Positions 12,672-24,525 of a stretch of 64,000 bases of DNA are shown here, piece after piece. The position numbers and the translations under genes are program-made. The DNA comes from Canna indica (taxonomy: Eukaryota > Streptophyta > Magnoliopsida > Zingiberales > Cannaceae), in the NCBI GenBank assembly GCA_034359265.1, contig CP136890.1, forward strand, positions 94,203,501-94,267,500. The letters run 5' to 3'. The notes under the pieces are model-generated. The model searched no databases, had not been told where the DNA came from, and worked only from the letters and a program-made list of their open reading frames with translations. Every line of letters begins with the position of its first letter. The stretch's first letter is position 1.

Positions 12672-12780
12672 ATTTTTTTTGTGACAAAAATAAAATCACA
12701 ATAGTTAATTATAATAGGATTTGAATTCTATATTCTAAGAAATATATAAAATTTTATCATCAAATATGCTACTCAGTTGA
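12672..12780 (-). mobile_element. tRNA-derived SINE, second copy (minus strand)
   Basis: Reversed, it reads GAGTAGCATATTTGATGAT, then a decayed B-box-like GAATTCAAATCC, then TATTGTGATTTT and an A-rich tail. It aligns along its length with the SINE at 20551-20665. Similar ATGATAAAA-A-GA sequences flank it (about 12659 and 12782), probably its target-site duplication. Confidence 0.6.
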
Positions 12781-13029
12781 TATGATAAAAGAAAAAATTG
12801 CATGAGAACTAATCAAAGTAAAAAAAGGACAACAGACGAATAAAATATTGAATATTGATACACATATTTACATTACATTCACATCCATCATATTTTAAAT
12901 TAATTAATTTAATAAAATTTATAAAAATTAATAAAGAAAATACAAACGACCATTAAATAAAAAAAATATAGATCAAGCACTTAGTACATAGTAAAAAATA
13001 GTAAAATTACGTAAATATATGATATATAT

Positions 13030-13190
13030 TTAGCTTATTGAGGTATTATTACAATTATATGTATGCAGTATAGATGCTATATATATATAAGCTTACCGAG
13101 GTATTATTATTATATGTATGCGGTATATATATATAAAAGTTTATTGAGGTATTATTATAATTATATCTATACGGTATAGATGCGAATCAG
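13030..13190 (+). repeat. Three tandem ~55-bp repeats (TTGAGGTATTATTA type)
   Basis: AGCTTATTGAGGTATTATTA, AGCTTACCGAGGTATTATTA and AGTTTATTGAGGTATTATTA start successive units, each followed by TATATGTATGC-GTATA or a variant. Confidence 0.75.
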
Positions 13191-13576
13191 ATATATTGCG
13201 AATATACTCTCACATTCACGTGGATATTAATTTTTTATATCCATATTGGCATCCATATCAATTTTTATGATTTGAATGCACGATGTGAATGCAATTTGTA
13301 CTCAAGAGGTTGCGTATAAAATTATTAACTCTAAATTAAAGGTTACTGGAAAATAAAATTTTATAGTGATAAAAATGATATATTATTCAATTTAGAAAAT
13401 TAGTTTGAAAGATTTAAAACTGTGTTGATCCAATTTTAAATTAGAGGGATCTCAAGTATTTTAAAATTTAAAAAAAACTTATACTCAATTTTAAATCAAA
13501 AGAAAAAAGTGTAATTTATTTCTCCTAAAATTGAACTTATTTACTATCTTATTCCGGACCTAGAAAAGACATATAT

Positions 13577-13995
13577 TGTAAGGACATATTTGCTTCATAG
13601 GATAAGGGTGAATATGATAAGAGATTGATTAATATACATTATTTATTTAGTGCATAGATTAGAATAAAAAATGAATAGAATAGTATAAAATTAATATTAT
13701 ATTTGATAATGCACTGGATTTTAAAAAAATTATTCAATAATTATTCAATCCAATTCTATCCTATCTAATGAAGTAAACATATCATAAGTGTATGTTTGCT
13801 TCATATGATAAGGGAGTATAAGATAGAGGATAGAGTAATATCTATTATTTGCTTAGTACATAGATTAGAAAAAAATATGAATAAAAGATTATTTATATCT
13901 AATGTATATCGAATTAAAAAAATTCATATCAAATCTTCCTTCGTTTGTTATTCAATTCAATTCTTTTCTATCCACTAAAACAAATCTACCATAAG
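13577..13995. repeat. Two head-to-tail ~210-bp MITE-like copies
   Basis: Copy 1 (about 13577-13786) runs from ACATATTTGCTTCATAGG to TCTAATGAAGTAAACATATC. Copy 2 (about 13789-13995) runs from GTATGTTTGCTTCATATG to CACTAAAACAAATCTACCAT. The ends of each are inverted repeats of one another. The short ORF inside copy 2 is incidental. Confidence 0.65.
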
Positions 13996-14084
13996 AGTTA
14001 TAATTGCACAAAGAAAGAGTTAGGGGAGGAAAGACACTTTGTGGTTTGGAACAAGAATAATACTACTTTGCCAAGAAAAGTAAT

Positions 14085-15193
14085 GGGAAAAGTACAAAAA
14101 TGTTCCTAATATTTTTCCACATGCATTAAAATGCCCCTAAGATTTTTTTTGATCAAAAATACTATTGACATTATGGAGTTGGATACAAAAATGCCCCTAT
14201 AGGTAAACGACGTTAATGGAGGGATAACGGAGCTGACGTAGCTGATGATTGAGACTGATGATGTGGACACGTGACGCGCATGTATGCCAAGACGTTTTCT
14301 CTCGGGTACTAAAATGCACATGATATTTTCTCACATGTACTAAAATGCCCCTAACATTTTCTCGCATGTACTAAAATACTCCTAATGTTTTTTTTATGGA
14401 TACTAAAATATCTCTAACGTTTGTTTTGAAGCTAAAATATCTCTGATGTTATTGAAAATGGTACAAAAATGACACCAAGCTAACTTACGTTAGGTGAGAC
14501 TTAACGGAGATGTCGTGGATGCTGATAGAAATATTAACTTTACACGTGGCGCACATGCAGATAACAACTTGTCACGCAAGCGACACATAAGATGCAACGT
14601 AGGGGTGAGCAAAAAAATCAAAAATTCGATTAATCAAAAATTCGGTTCGAAATCAAACCAAGTTTATTGATTAACCGATCTAATAGTTTCAATTTCGATT
14701 TCGATTTTGATTTCTTACGTATCGTTTGTGTGACAAACTACTCTCTGCATGTGCTCCACATGTAAAGTCAACATCTTTGTCAGCATCCACGATATCTCCG
14801 TTAAGTCTCACATAATAAAAGTTAGTTTGATGTCATTTTTGTACCATTTTAAAAAATCTTAGGGGTATTTTAGCTCCAAAATAAACGTTATGAGCATTTT
14901 AGTACACATGAGAAAACGTTAGAGGTATTTTAGTACCTGTGAGAAAATATTATGGCCATTTTAGTACCCGCGCGTGAGAAAACGTCTTGGTCTGCATGCG
15001 CGCCACATGTCCACGTCATCAGTCTCAATAATCAATCACGTCAGCTCCGTTATTTCTCAACTAACGCTGTTTACCTGTAGGGATATTTTTTACCCAATTT
15101 CATAACCTTAGGGGTATTTTTTATTTCAAAAAAACTATATGAGTATTTTAGTACATGTGTAAAAATATTAGAGATATTTTTATATTTTTTCCC
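14085..15193. mobile_element. Mutator-like foldback element with ~500-bp terminal inverted repeats (9-bp TSD)
   Basis: The left arm is about 14085-14590 and the right arm about 14705-15193; they are inverted copies (left GGGAAAAGTACAAAAATGTT, right reversed GGGAAAAAATATAAAAATAT). A perfect 9-bp duplication AAAAGTAAT flanks it at 14076-14084 and 15194-15202. Nine-bp TSDs and long TIRs are the mark of Mutator-like elements. The arms contain many TACTAAAATGCCCCTAA-type sub-repeats. The small centre (about 14600-14700) begins GTAGGGGTGAGC, which looks like a truncated hAT end. There is no transposase. Confidence 0.85.
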
Positions 15194-15202
15194 AAAAGTA
15201 AT

Positions 15203-16855
15203 CATCATATTGTCGGGTAACAAGAACAACTTATGACAAAGTTGTGTTGGATATATTTGTTGGGGCATAGAATGCAAGTCAAAAAGCAATTCTGTAAAAA
15301 GATATTCTAACAATTATTTTAAAGGTAAATTACATTTTTGACGCGGGTGACCCTCTAGTTTATTATTATTATATTTTTATTTTTCAGACTATGAGTCAAC
15401 AACTCATTTAATTGTTTTTTATTCTGCATTACATAGTAAAGATAATTGAGGTTTGAGGTTGTAAAAATATATTACACACAATTTGTGAAACTAATATAAA
15501 AAGGAACAATAGAAAGAATACAAAGAACTTCTTTATCCCGACTAAACTTGCATTTTCGATTTCAATTCGTATTATTAAACACGAATACAAAGAACGAGTC
15601 CTATATTTCCTAGCGAACCGATTTGGTTGTTTAATTTAGACAAGTGTTGCGATTAAATTCTTATTGATTAGTAATTCTAGAGACACTCTAGTGAACTACT
15701 AATAGCTGAAATTATTAGGATCACTGATTCTAACCAACCAATTGAATTAAACAACGATCTCATATGTCAAATTAATTCATGAATTTTCTTAGTATGAGTT
15801 GAACAACAATCTCAACTAATTACTTATAATTTCGGCATGAAACAATCATAAATATAAGTGAATTATTGTTCTAATAACTTGATAACAAACCAACAATTAA
15901 AAGTGGCAATAAAAGAGTACTGCTGGAAATAAACGAATACTAGAAGAAAAAAAATATTTAAGCATAGAAAAATCTCACAATATGTAGAACCAAAACTTCG
16001 AACGATCTTTAGCTAGAAGGGAGACATTAGCCGCACATTATAGAGACAAAAATTTGGATTCTAAAATGCTATGATACCACAAAATTGATAACTCAAACTC
16101 CCTTGTTCAATATAGCCTTCATCATTTTATAGGAGACTTCATAAATCTAACTAAAAGAGAAAGATAAATCAAATCAAACATACAAAGCAACAAACTAGTG
16201 GCCAAAATTTTGGTTTAATATTTTTGATATAAAAAGACAGTCTAAATTCGCAGAGAAATTTGAAAATAAATTATTAGCCTCGAAGTTGGTAAGTTTTTAG
16301 TTCCGTCACATGTATCTTCAATAAGTCGTTCCCTCGGCTTATGCAAAGTCGGATTTCCAACATTTCTTTCCAAATTCTAGCTTGCAAAAACGTACAAGAA
16401 GGCTCATTTTTTTATTTCTTTAATTACTTTGTTGTCTAAATAACAAACATAACAGAAATTATATATTATGAAACATTTAATTCGAATGTAAACATGAAAA
16501 TAAGCTTCCTAAGATAGAAAATATATATATTATGAATAAGGCAAATTATCCCACCTTATATTCAATCATCAAATGGAAGGAAAATAATGCATACAAAATG
16601 TTAGAGCTAGGAATCAAATTTAGGACTTGTGCACAAAATACTTCAGATTTAAAAAAATTAGCATACATATTATTTAGAACACGAGAGTACAACGATAAAT
16701 CCCAACTAATATGTATTATTATAATATAATTATAATTGAATATAAAGAATACTAAGAAAAAATTGTCATCGCGGACTCTCATAGAGTACATCACTTTGAC
16801 ATGACCTAGACATAGTTATTGAAATGATTTTAAACTAGTTATAATTAGTCATCTT
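15203..16855. other. AT-rich sequence without identified genes
   Basis: No coding signal. From about 15530 to 16130 the sequence resembles leader or LTR DNA of a retrotransposon in reverse orientation: GCTATGATACCAC at about 16066 is the complement of a TGGTATCATAGC primer-binding-like motif. No LTR pair was found. Confidence 0.35.
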
Positions 16856-16856
16856 T

Positions 16857-17752
16857 GCTTTTGGCTCGATCCATGGATTAATGGCAGCCATCTTTGTGAC
16901 ATTTTCAATGATCTTTTCCTACTCGCTTTTGTTTCAACGATTTCCATTGCCGACTCAAAGGACTACTCTGAAGACGGCGATGTACGAGGATGTATATTTT
17001 CTTATCCAGCTTTATCCCCTTTTCCATACTAGCAACCCTTACAAATGCTATCGCTTTGTACCTTTCATGTTCCGGAGAGGATCATGTATCCTGGAAATGG
17101 ATCAACAATGGCCAGTTTACTGTGAGGTCACTGTACCAAGTTCTACAATTTCGAGGGATCATTGACCCATCTGCTGAATTCCTTTGGCACCGCACTTACC
17201 CATGATCGATCTCTATATTGAATTGGCTTATCAACCGGAACAAGTTGCCAAGAAAAGACCGTCTGATTGCCCGACGACTACAATTTAGTTCTAGTTGTGT
17301 TCTTTGTGATCTTGTAGAAGAGAATCGTGATAATATCTTCAAGACTTGTTCTTTTACCGCCAACGAGTGGCAGGTCATGATAGATCTGTGGCATCGAATC
17401 AATAGCACTTGAATTTCATCCATGGTGAGGCCCCATCCAAGGGTTTGTAAAAAAACGCCAACAACTATATATATGAGGCAACTATGATTTGAAATTGAAA
17501 GATTTGGCATGAACGAAACAACATATATATGCGTCGACTATTCTTCAAGGTCGTACACAAAGCTCATCCTCGAAACAACCGCACTATATAAACTTTGTAC
17601 TTCTACTTGAGTTCTTTTTCTCTAGTCATGAGTTACCCTCCTAGGCTTGTTGCTTAGATGGTAGCTCCCCTCCTGTACATCCTTATTCTCATCTCCCCAC
17701 TCATATTTCTCATTACTTATGATTAAGGTAAGTATTCTTTTTCTTTAAAAAA
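16857..17752 (+). pseudogene. L1 LINE 3' end: RT C-terminus, zf-RVT and A-rich tail
   Basis: From 16859 a frame reads FWLDPWINGSHLCDIFNDLF, the L1 motif before zf-RVT. After a frameshift come DHVSWKWINNGQFTVRSLYQ (about 17083-17142) and NWLINRNKLPRKDRLIARR (17221 on), then a CVLCDLVEENRDNIFKTC zinc-binding segment. The sequence then passes a pyrimidine-rich 3' region and ends with CTTTAAAAAAAG near 17752, a likely LINE 3' tail. It is 5'-truncated and has stops at the domain junctions. No target-site duplication was confirmed. Confidence 0.75.
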
Positions 17753-17928
17753 AGTTATAAGTAGCCATCACATATAAAAAAAGATAGAAAGAGAGACTCA
17801 TAGATATATAGCTGATTTTGTATACATATATCCCGTTACTGTGGTCAAGAAATTCATTGAAGTTACTTCTAATTAAATTTTGTCAAAAAAGTAAAATAAA
17901 TTTGATATTGATGTAGCTTTGAAAAGTC

Positions 17929-17962
<34 letters not shown>

Positions 17963-18141
17963 TTGGTAAAGGAAAGATACCCATTATTCCATATTACTTT
18001 AACAAGCAATTGCATAGGGGTATATAACTGAATCAAAGCTGTCCTTATATATATGTGCATTAACTACCATTATCAATCACATGTTATCTAACACGTAGAT
18101 ATAAAAACAAAACAAGGAACATAATTAAATAATAATACCAT
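17753..18141. other. Intergenic; (TA)n microsatellite at 17931-17960
   Basis: About 15 TA repeats sit in otherwise featureless AT-rich DNA. No gene is visible. Confidence 0.6.
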
Positions 18142-18144
18142 GAT

Positions 18145-18966
18145 CACTGCAACAAAGCATTAATTGACAAATCAACTTTTTTTTAGGATCCGAATATGAA
18201 TTCAGACACACCCAAAAGAATATCAATTTTGAAAATCGTCCCCTATAATTAGGTGCCAGTTTTAAGTCGGTATTCAAATATTTTTTTTTATTTTTAATAA
18301 TATATATTAATTTTATTTATATTATTAATTTGTAACATATTATTTATATTTATATTATATATATACAAAAATAACATATAATATATTTTTAATGTATATT
18401 AATTTTATTCTAATTTTTAAAACTATTACTGATAAAATTTCTTAAGTTTATCAATATATTTATAATATTTAGAAGTGATAGAAAAAAAATTTAAGTGACG
18501 TCGGACTAAAAATATTCTATTTATACTAATTAAGACTAACTTAAACAATTTTTATCAATGAGACTATAAATTTGATATTAAAAAATAATTAAAAAATTAA
18601 TTTATTAATAAATATAAAATATGTTTTGTTAATTTATTAAAAAAATCAAAAAAATCAAAATAAATAGGGGCGCCAACTAGGCAGGCGTTCGTATAAACGG
18701 GCTCATGCCCTAGTTGACGCCGGTTTATACCGGCGCTAGTTGAGTTGACGTTTGTTTATACGGGCGCCAGTTGGACTAGCGCCGATTTTTATCGACGTTT
18801 GCCCACTTGGACACTTGCCCAATTGGGTGCCAATTTTTATCGGCACCTGCTCACCTGGGCGTCGGTTTTTACTGGCGCCTGCACTACTGGCATCGATTTT
18901 GAGTAGGCGCCAGTGACAAGCGCCAGTAAAAATATATTAGTCAGTTTTTATATTTTTCTTGTAGTG
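18145..18966. mobile_element. Short non-autonomous CACTA element (TSD GAT)
   Basis: The left end is CACTGCAACAAAGC and the right end, reversed, is CACTACAAGAAAAATAT. Each is flanked by GAT (18142-18144 and 18967-18969), the 3-bp TSD size of CACTA elements. Close to the right end (about 18665-18950) is a dense set of GGCGCCAGT / ACTGGCGCC sub-terminal repeats in both orientations, typical binding-site arrays of CACTA transposase proteins. The interior is AT-rich without an ORF. The left terminus is diverged, so that border is less certain. Confidence 0.65.
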
Positions 18967-18969
18967 GAT

Positions 18970-20405
18970 ATATATTGGACCGGTCTAATTTTTTGGGCTT
19001 CATTGAATCAGGCTTAGATGCGCTCATACTAATGAATTAGATTCAGATCGAGTCAACCACATCTTAATTCGGAAGCTTCATCCGATCAAATATGAATATT
19101 AATATTTTTTATTAATTATTAAAGATTCGATAGTAATGAATTCATCATTTTTGGAATAAACTTCGATCCATTCAAAATATGTCCCTGCAAAATTTTGAAA
19201 GATACCATCACACAAAACATCATTGACTTACCTATTCGGAGCAAATCCTTGGGAGACTCGATCTGCGAGCCTATTCTGGGAGATTCTGAGACCATGAACA
19301 AATAGAATTGATATATGATTGGTTGTTCAATTCGATAGAACCCAAATCGTTGATATGGGCATGACTACGAAAGACATAATTAAATGGAAATAATCGATTT
19401 GATAATCTCGACTCCGACTATTAATGCTTTAGTTATTTACACCGGAAAGGACAATTATAGATGGACAAACAGTTTTGATGTCAGTGACTCGGTCGCAGTA
19501 AGAATGATCAAACTTACACTTGTGGTATTATTATTATTATTATTATTATTATTCATTAGAATGTCACTATTAAGGAATAAGGATAAGTTCGAGCTATTGA
19601 CAGATAATGTATTGAAAAGATAAAATGTCTAATAATTATTTGTTATAGTACTGTTTAGTACTATTAAAAATATTAATATAAAATTATATCAAATAATATT
19701 ATTAAAAGCTAGGATTGAGTCAAACAAGAGGTTGAGAGATACATAAGAGAGGCTAAGAACTATATAAAATAATAAATGGTGGCGAAGGAATTAAGGTGAG
19801 GGCCACCAAAGGCATCACTTGTACTGAAAAAAAAGAAATACTATTTAAATATACCTTAAAGTCATACCATGTATATTTGATGATATTTCTTTGCAAGTTG
19901 TGGCTAAAAAATATTGTGACTTTTCTTTGGTCATGAGTCATGACAAGGTTATGATAATTAATTAGTCATGAAATTTTAATCATGGATCCGCAATGACTTT
20001 ATAAATGATAATAAGGTGATAAAATAGAGAAGTATAGTTTTTGGTAATATATAAAAGACAAATTAGAGTATACATTTGGAATGATCGAATACTGATCGAA
20101 AACTTGTATTCTAATGAATTAATGATTCGGAATCACAAAATAATGAATGAAATGAACAAAATGCTAATTGAAAAACATGAAATGTAAATGTAAATTTATA
20201 CTGCCATGCCTATTTAATTTTGATAATTGGGTACCAATTAATTAATGACCACTTCTTCCAAAAATAGATCTTATATATATATAATTCATAGCAAAAATTA
20301 AAATAATAAGTATATCTTTTTATAAAAAATATTTTAGGTAACCTGCATACTATACTAATCAACCTAATTAACTTCATAAAATATACGTATATCAAATTAT
20401 CAATC
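18970..20405. other. AT-rich intergenic; (TTA)n microsatellite at about 19527-19553
   Basis: No gene or element border is supported. Short open frames here (for example 19384-19623) show no domain and run through the TTA microsatellite. TTTCCTTGC-type AT-rich sequence fills the rest. Confidence 0.5.
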
Positions 20406-20745
20406 ACTAAAAAAATCTTTAGTAACGATCTTTGTTGCCGTTAAATCGTCGCTAAAAATCATCCATGACGACAAATTAATGAGCTTACTGCGGATAATTT
20501 CCTATGGTAAACATGATGGTTACTGATAATTAATATTATTCACGATAGTTTTTTTTATATAACAAAGATAGAAAATCACAATAGGTGATCATACTTGGGT
20601 TCGAACCTTATATCTCTAGGCAACATACAACATATTGTCATCAACTGTGTTACCCACAATTGACCTATTATTCACGATAGTTATTGTGAAGAACTGTCGA
20701 TTAATAATTTTTTAACAATCGTAGTAGAATTAATCGTATGCAATG
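20406..20745. repeat. CACTA-like end carrying a nested SINE
   Basis: CACTAAAAAAATC at 20406 is followed by TTTAGTAACGATC, GTTGCCGTTAAATCGTCGCT and GACGACAAATTAATG, the GTCGCT-type sub-terminal repeats of CACTA elements. The stretch is interrupted by the SINE at 20551-20665, and the opposite terminus was not found. Confidence 0.4.
20551..20665 (-). mobile_element. tRNA-derived SINE with 17-bp target-site duplication
   Basis: On the minus strand the element opens GGTCAATTGTGGGTAACACAG (an A-box-like region). It has a clean RNA polymerase III B box, GGTTCGAACCC, about 45 nt further on, and ends in an A-rich tail (TATATAAAAAAA reversed). The flanks are identical 17-mers, TATTATTCACGATAGTT, at 20534-20550 and 20666-20682. 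The length of 115 bp fits short plant tRNA-SINEs. A diverged copy lies at 12672-12780. Confidence 0.85.
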
Positions 20746-21558
20746 AGTTATACGTACGTGTAAGGCGACTAGCTAGTAAAACGCAGAGGTCAGAAAGCGA
20801 AAGAGGAAATGGGGCGTGTTAGAGGCATATCCCATCAGTTGGCCTCACCTTAACCCCCCCCCCCCCTTTCCTCGGCTATCCACACCTGGCATTAAAATTA
20901 GGATGGTGACAATTAATTAGGCTTTTAATATATAATTAATTACTTAATATATATTTTTCTCAATTATATTTTAATTTTTTAATTTATATCAATTGTATAC
21001 TCAAATTTTTATTTTGTATCAATTATATCTCGACATCAACTATTAGTTAACTTTGTCATTAAAGCACTAACGTGACGTTGCTGATATGTATCAATAAAAA
21101 TAAAAAATTTATTAATGATACATCATCAATTGGGTAAATTATATGGTATATCTCAAACTTTGATAGTTTTTTCAATTGTATCCCAAGTTTTTATTTATAT
21201 CAATTGTATATTTCAACTTTTATTTTGTATCAGTTATATTTCAACGTCAACCAATAGTTAACTTTGTCATTAGAGCGTTGATGTGGTGTTAATAATGTGC
21301 ATCAACAAAAATAAAAAATTCATTCATATATGCTACATCATTAATTTTATATTATAATTAAGTACTGATGATGATGTGGATTAATAAAATAGTTCATATC
21401 AGTACTTAAAAAATCAAGTTATTATCCCTAATAATTAATATGACATCCAACACGTACTTAACAAACTTGACGTTTTAAGGGTTGATGTTGAACTTTTTTT
21501 GTAATTAATTATAAATAATGATTAATTATAAGCAAGCGTTATCGTTGGGTTCACAACA

Positions 21559-22013
21559 AAAAATCGACGGAAAAATCGATGGATATTTACCAACGCTAGG
21601 CGCATGTTCAAACGAGCGCCAGCCCAAGCAAGTGTCGATTTATATCGGTGCCAACTCCAAGTTGGCTCCAGTTTCCAAATAATCGAAGCTTGAATAGGGG
21701 CCGATTTCTAGAATTTTCAAAAATGGTACAAAAAAATATTTTATATTTATTAATAAATTAATTTTTGGTTAATTTATAATCTCACATTGGTAAAAATAAA
21801 TTTCTAAATTATTCTTAATTAGTATAAATATCATATTTATAGTGCCGCATCTTTTAATTTTTTTATATAACTTTTAATTATTATAAATATATTGTGAAAC
21901 TTTTAAAAAATTATTGTCGCCGATATTCAAAAAATGGATGCCCCTATTTTGGGTGCCAGTTATTTGAGTACCTACGACCAAAAATGCGTTGATTCTATAT
22001 TTTTCTTGATCCT
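21559..22013. mobile_element. Degenerate inverted relative of the short CACTA element at 18145
   Basis: GGCGC-type and GCGCCAG repeats lie just after CACAACAAAAAATCG, and TATATTTTTCTTGATC closes the unit. The central 21750-21860 segment is the reverse complement of about 18480-18600, sharing TTTATACTAATTAAGA and GAGACTATAAAT. Both termini have mutated away from a perfect CACTA. Confidence 0.5.
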
Positions 22014-22055
22014 TTTTTTTACACTAAAAGCAACCCTTTTAAAAGCGTCTAAATT

Positions 22056-22550
22056 AGGTGTGTGCATGGGTGCCGGGTAGACCCGGAACCGATTGGAACC
22101 AACCTGATAGGGTAGGTTTGGGGTGGACACGAATTAAATTCGAGTAGGGTATGAGACAAAAATTTAAGAACTGGTTTCAGTTTCAGGCCCAACGCATCGA
22201 GTGCTCGGAACTGGAACCGAAACCAGTACCCGAAATATGTACTCTGGAATCTATTCATTTACAAGTTCTAGGGTACAGGTTTCAACATGATACCCTGTTG
22301 GAACTTGTTCATTTACAGGTTCCAGAACAGGTTCTAACAGGGTATCCGAAATTTGTACCCTGAAATCTGTATATGAACATGTTCGAATAGGGTACCCGGA
22401 ATCGGAATCGAAACCTGTGGTTCCGGGTAGGGACCCATTCCAAGTTCCAACAGGGTAAGGTACGATTTCAAAACTTAGAAACCGGTCCTATACAGAGTGG
22501 GGTCCGGGTATCATGAAAAATACAAGATACTCGGACCCGCTCACCCATAG
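22056..22550. mobile_element. Non-autonomous hAT element (TSD TCTAAATT)
   Basis: Perfect 8-bp duplications TCTAAATT flank it (22048-22055 and 22551-22558). The ends are AGGTGTGTGCATGGGTGCC and, reversed, CTATGGGTGAGCGGGTCC. The interior consists of short repeated motifs such as GGGTACCCGGAA, AACAGGGTA and GTTCATTTACAGGTTC. The ORFs read on both strands come from these repeats and are not genes. Confidence 0.8.
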
Positions 22551-23055
22551 TCTAAATTCACATTAATTTAGACCCCAAAAAGGATCGGTACTACATTAAT
22601 TTGTTGTAGTGGTTACTTAATAAGTCGAGATATATAAATAAGGGCTAAGAAGTCAGATTTCTTAAGTGCTCGAATGTTGGGTCATGTCGGGTTATTAGGG
22701 AATAATAACCCAACTTCTTAAGTGCTGACGTGGACTCTTTTATTAATCCACACCGGCACTTGATTATAATATACAATTGATGATGTTAAATTAATGATTT
22801 TTTTATTTTTGTCGATACACGTCAACAACGCCACTTCAGCACTCTAATGGAAAAGTTAACTATGAGTTGATGTTAGGATATAATTGATATAAAATAAAAA
22901 TTGAAGAATACAATTGACATAAATGAAAAGTTGGGATTAAATTGAGAAAACTTTCAAAGTTTGATATATATCATGTAATTAACCAAATTAATGACATGAC
23001 ACTAATAATTTTTTTTGTGCTTATACACGTCAGCAACGCCACGTCTATGCTCTAA

Positions 23056-23587
23056 GGGGGCGTTTGGTATGAGGTAATCTAAATAAATTATCGATAATCT
23101 TAATTAAAATTATCTAGGCCCACCAGATTACTACTTTTTATTAAAATATATTACTGATAATCTGGATGCACATGATAATCTATATTATCACTCAATTGGT
23201 AATCCACATTACCAAGGAATGGGTGACCATATATGTGGATTACCAATAAATTAAGTGATAATGTTATTTTTATTTAATTTTGACAAAAATATCTCCTATT
23301 AAAATACTCTTTATTAACATAGAAAAAAATCATCGCCTCATCTCATAGTAGAGTGATAATCCATATTTTTATTTTTATTTTATTATTTGAATGTATTTTA
23401 ATTAAAGATATAAGTTTTTCAATAATCTTTTTTTATACCAAATAAGGTAATATGAATTACTGACTAGATTACCAATGCATGTCAAACATGCTAATGTAAT
23501 ATTATCAATAATTTTGAAAGTGATAATCTATTTAAGTGGTAATCTAGATTCCTAGTAATCTTAAGTGGTAATGTACCAAACGCTCAA
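23056..23587. mobile_element. Tourist-like MITE (PIF/Harbinger type, TSD TAA)
   Basis: The ends are GGGGGCGTTTGGTATGAGG and, reversed, TTGAGCGTTTGGTACATTACC. TAA at 23053-23055 and 23588-23590 flanks it. The host sequence across the junction restores the CTCTAATGACAAAGTT-like continuity seen in the related arm, which fixes the borders. Inside, TGGTAATC-type motifs recur. Confidence 0.75.
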
Positions 23588-23736
23588 TAACGACAAAGTT
23601 AATTGTTGGTTGGCGTCAGAATATAATTGATACAAAATAAAATTTTGAGTATATAATTGATACAAATAAAAAGTTGAGATACAATTGGGAAAATCTCTAA
23701 ATTTTAGGATATACCATGTAATTAATCTTTAATATA

Positions 23737-24517
23737 ACATACATAATATATGTATTTGTTAAATTTCATCAAATTATTGTTATTCATATAATAAATTTGG
23801 TGCCAAAATTAAAATGACAATAATTGAGCTTTTTACATACTAACCATAATTATTGTGTATGAGATCAAGAATAATAATGAAAAATCGAACCAATAATAGC
23901 ATAGTAGTTAGACATTGAGATACATTGTCTAATGTTAAAATATTAATCAATCCTTAATTGTAGTGTCTTATTTGCATATCATCTCGTCTGTCTTATTCTA
24001 ATGACTATGTTAAAAAAACTTATTTTAAAAAAATAAAAATAAAAATAATAAAAAATAGCATATTGAGAAAAATATATTATATTTCATGCAATCTAATATA
24101 AATTTAAAACTCTTCTTTTTTTTCTTCTCCACCTCTCTCTTATTGATATAGGATTTTAAAGAAGTCTCATCATCAAAATACTCCTTTTAAAATAAAATAA
24201 AATCTTATACAAATAGCATGAACGATGAGTTAAAAATGAAAATTTTGGATCCCAAATTGTGGTAGTTTTAAAAGTTTAGGTGGCAAATTGAGAATAAATT
24301 GAAAACTTGAGGGCAAAACATATACATGTTATTTTTTAGTTTGGCCCCGAAGTTTCACGATTTTAGTAATTTGATCATCATATTCTAAAAATATGTTAAT
24401 TTGGCCTTGTTTTTTAAATTTTGTTTCAACTTGGCCCTGATTTTTTTTAAATTTATTTGAATTTAATCATTTTATTCTAGCTAGTAGTGGACACCTTATG
24501 GTAGCTAGCTAGTCTGT
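23737..24517. other. AT-rich intergenic region, no gene seen
   Basis: Low-complexity A/T sequence. No ORF or element end is supported. Confidence 0.5.
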
Positions 24518-24525
24518 ATCGTGGT

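Larger units (their letters stand above)
20933..23727. mobile_element. Long-TIR Mutator-like element hosting three nested elements
   Basis: The left arm (about 20933-21480) reappears inverted as the right arm (about 22660-23727). Shared landmarks are CAATTGTAT, TTTTATTTTGTATCA, AGTTAACTTTGTCATTA, GTGGATTAATAAAA and TTATTATCCCTAATAA-type sequence. Each arm itself contains two tandem diverged copies of a ~200-bp unit. A 9-bp duplication TTTAATATA flanks the whole (20924-20932 and 23728-23736). The AT-rich TSD alone would be weak, but it falls exactly where the inverted homology ends. Nested inside are a CACTA relic, a hAT element and a Tourist MITE. No coding sequence. Confidence 0.65.

Noticed and set aside
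22049..22363. Paired ORFs on both strands
   Set aside because: They are made of repeats inside the hAT element at 22056-22550.
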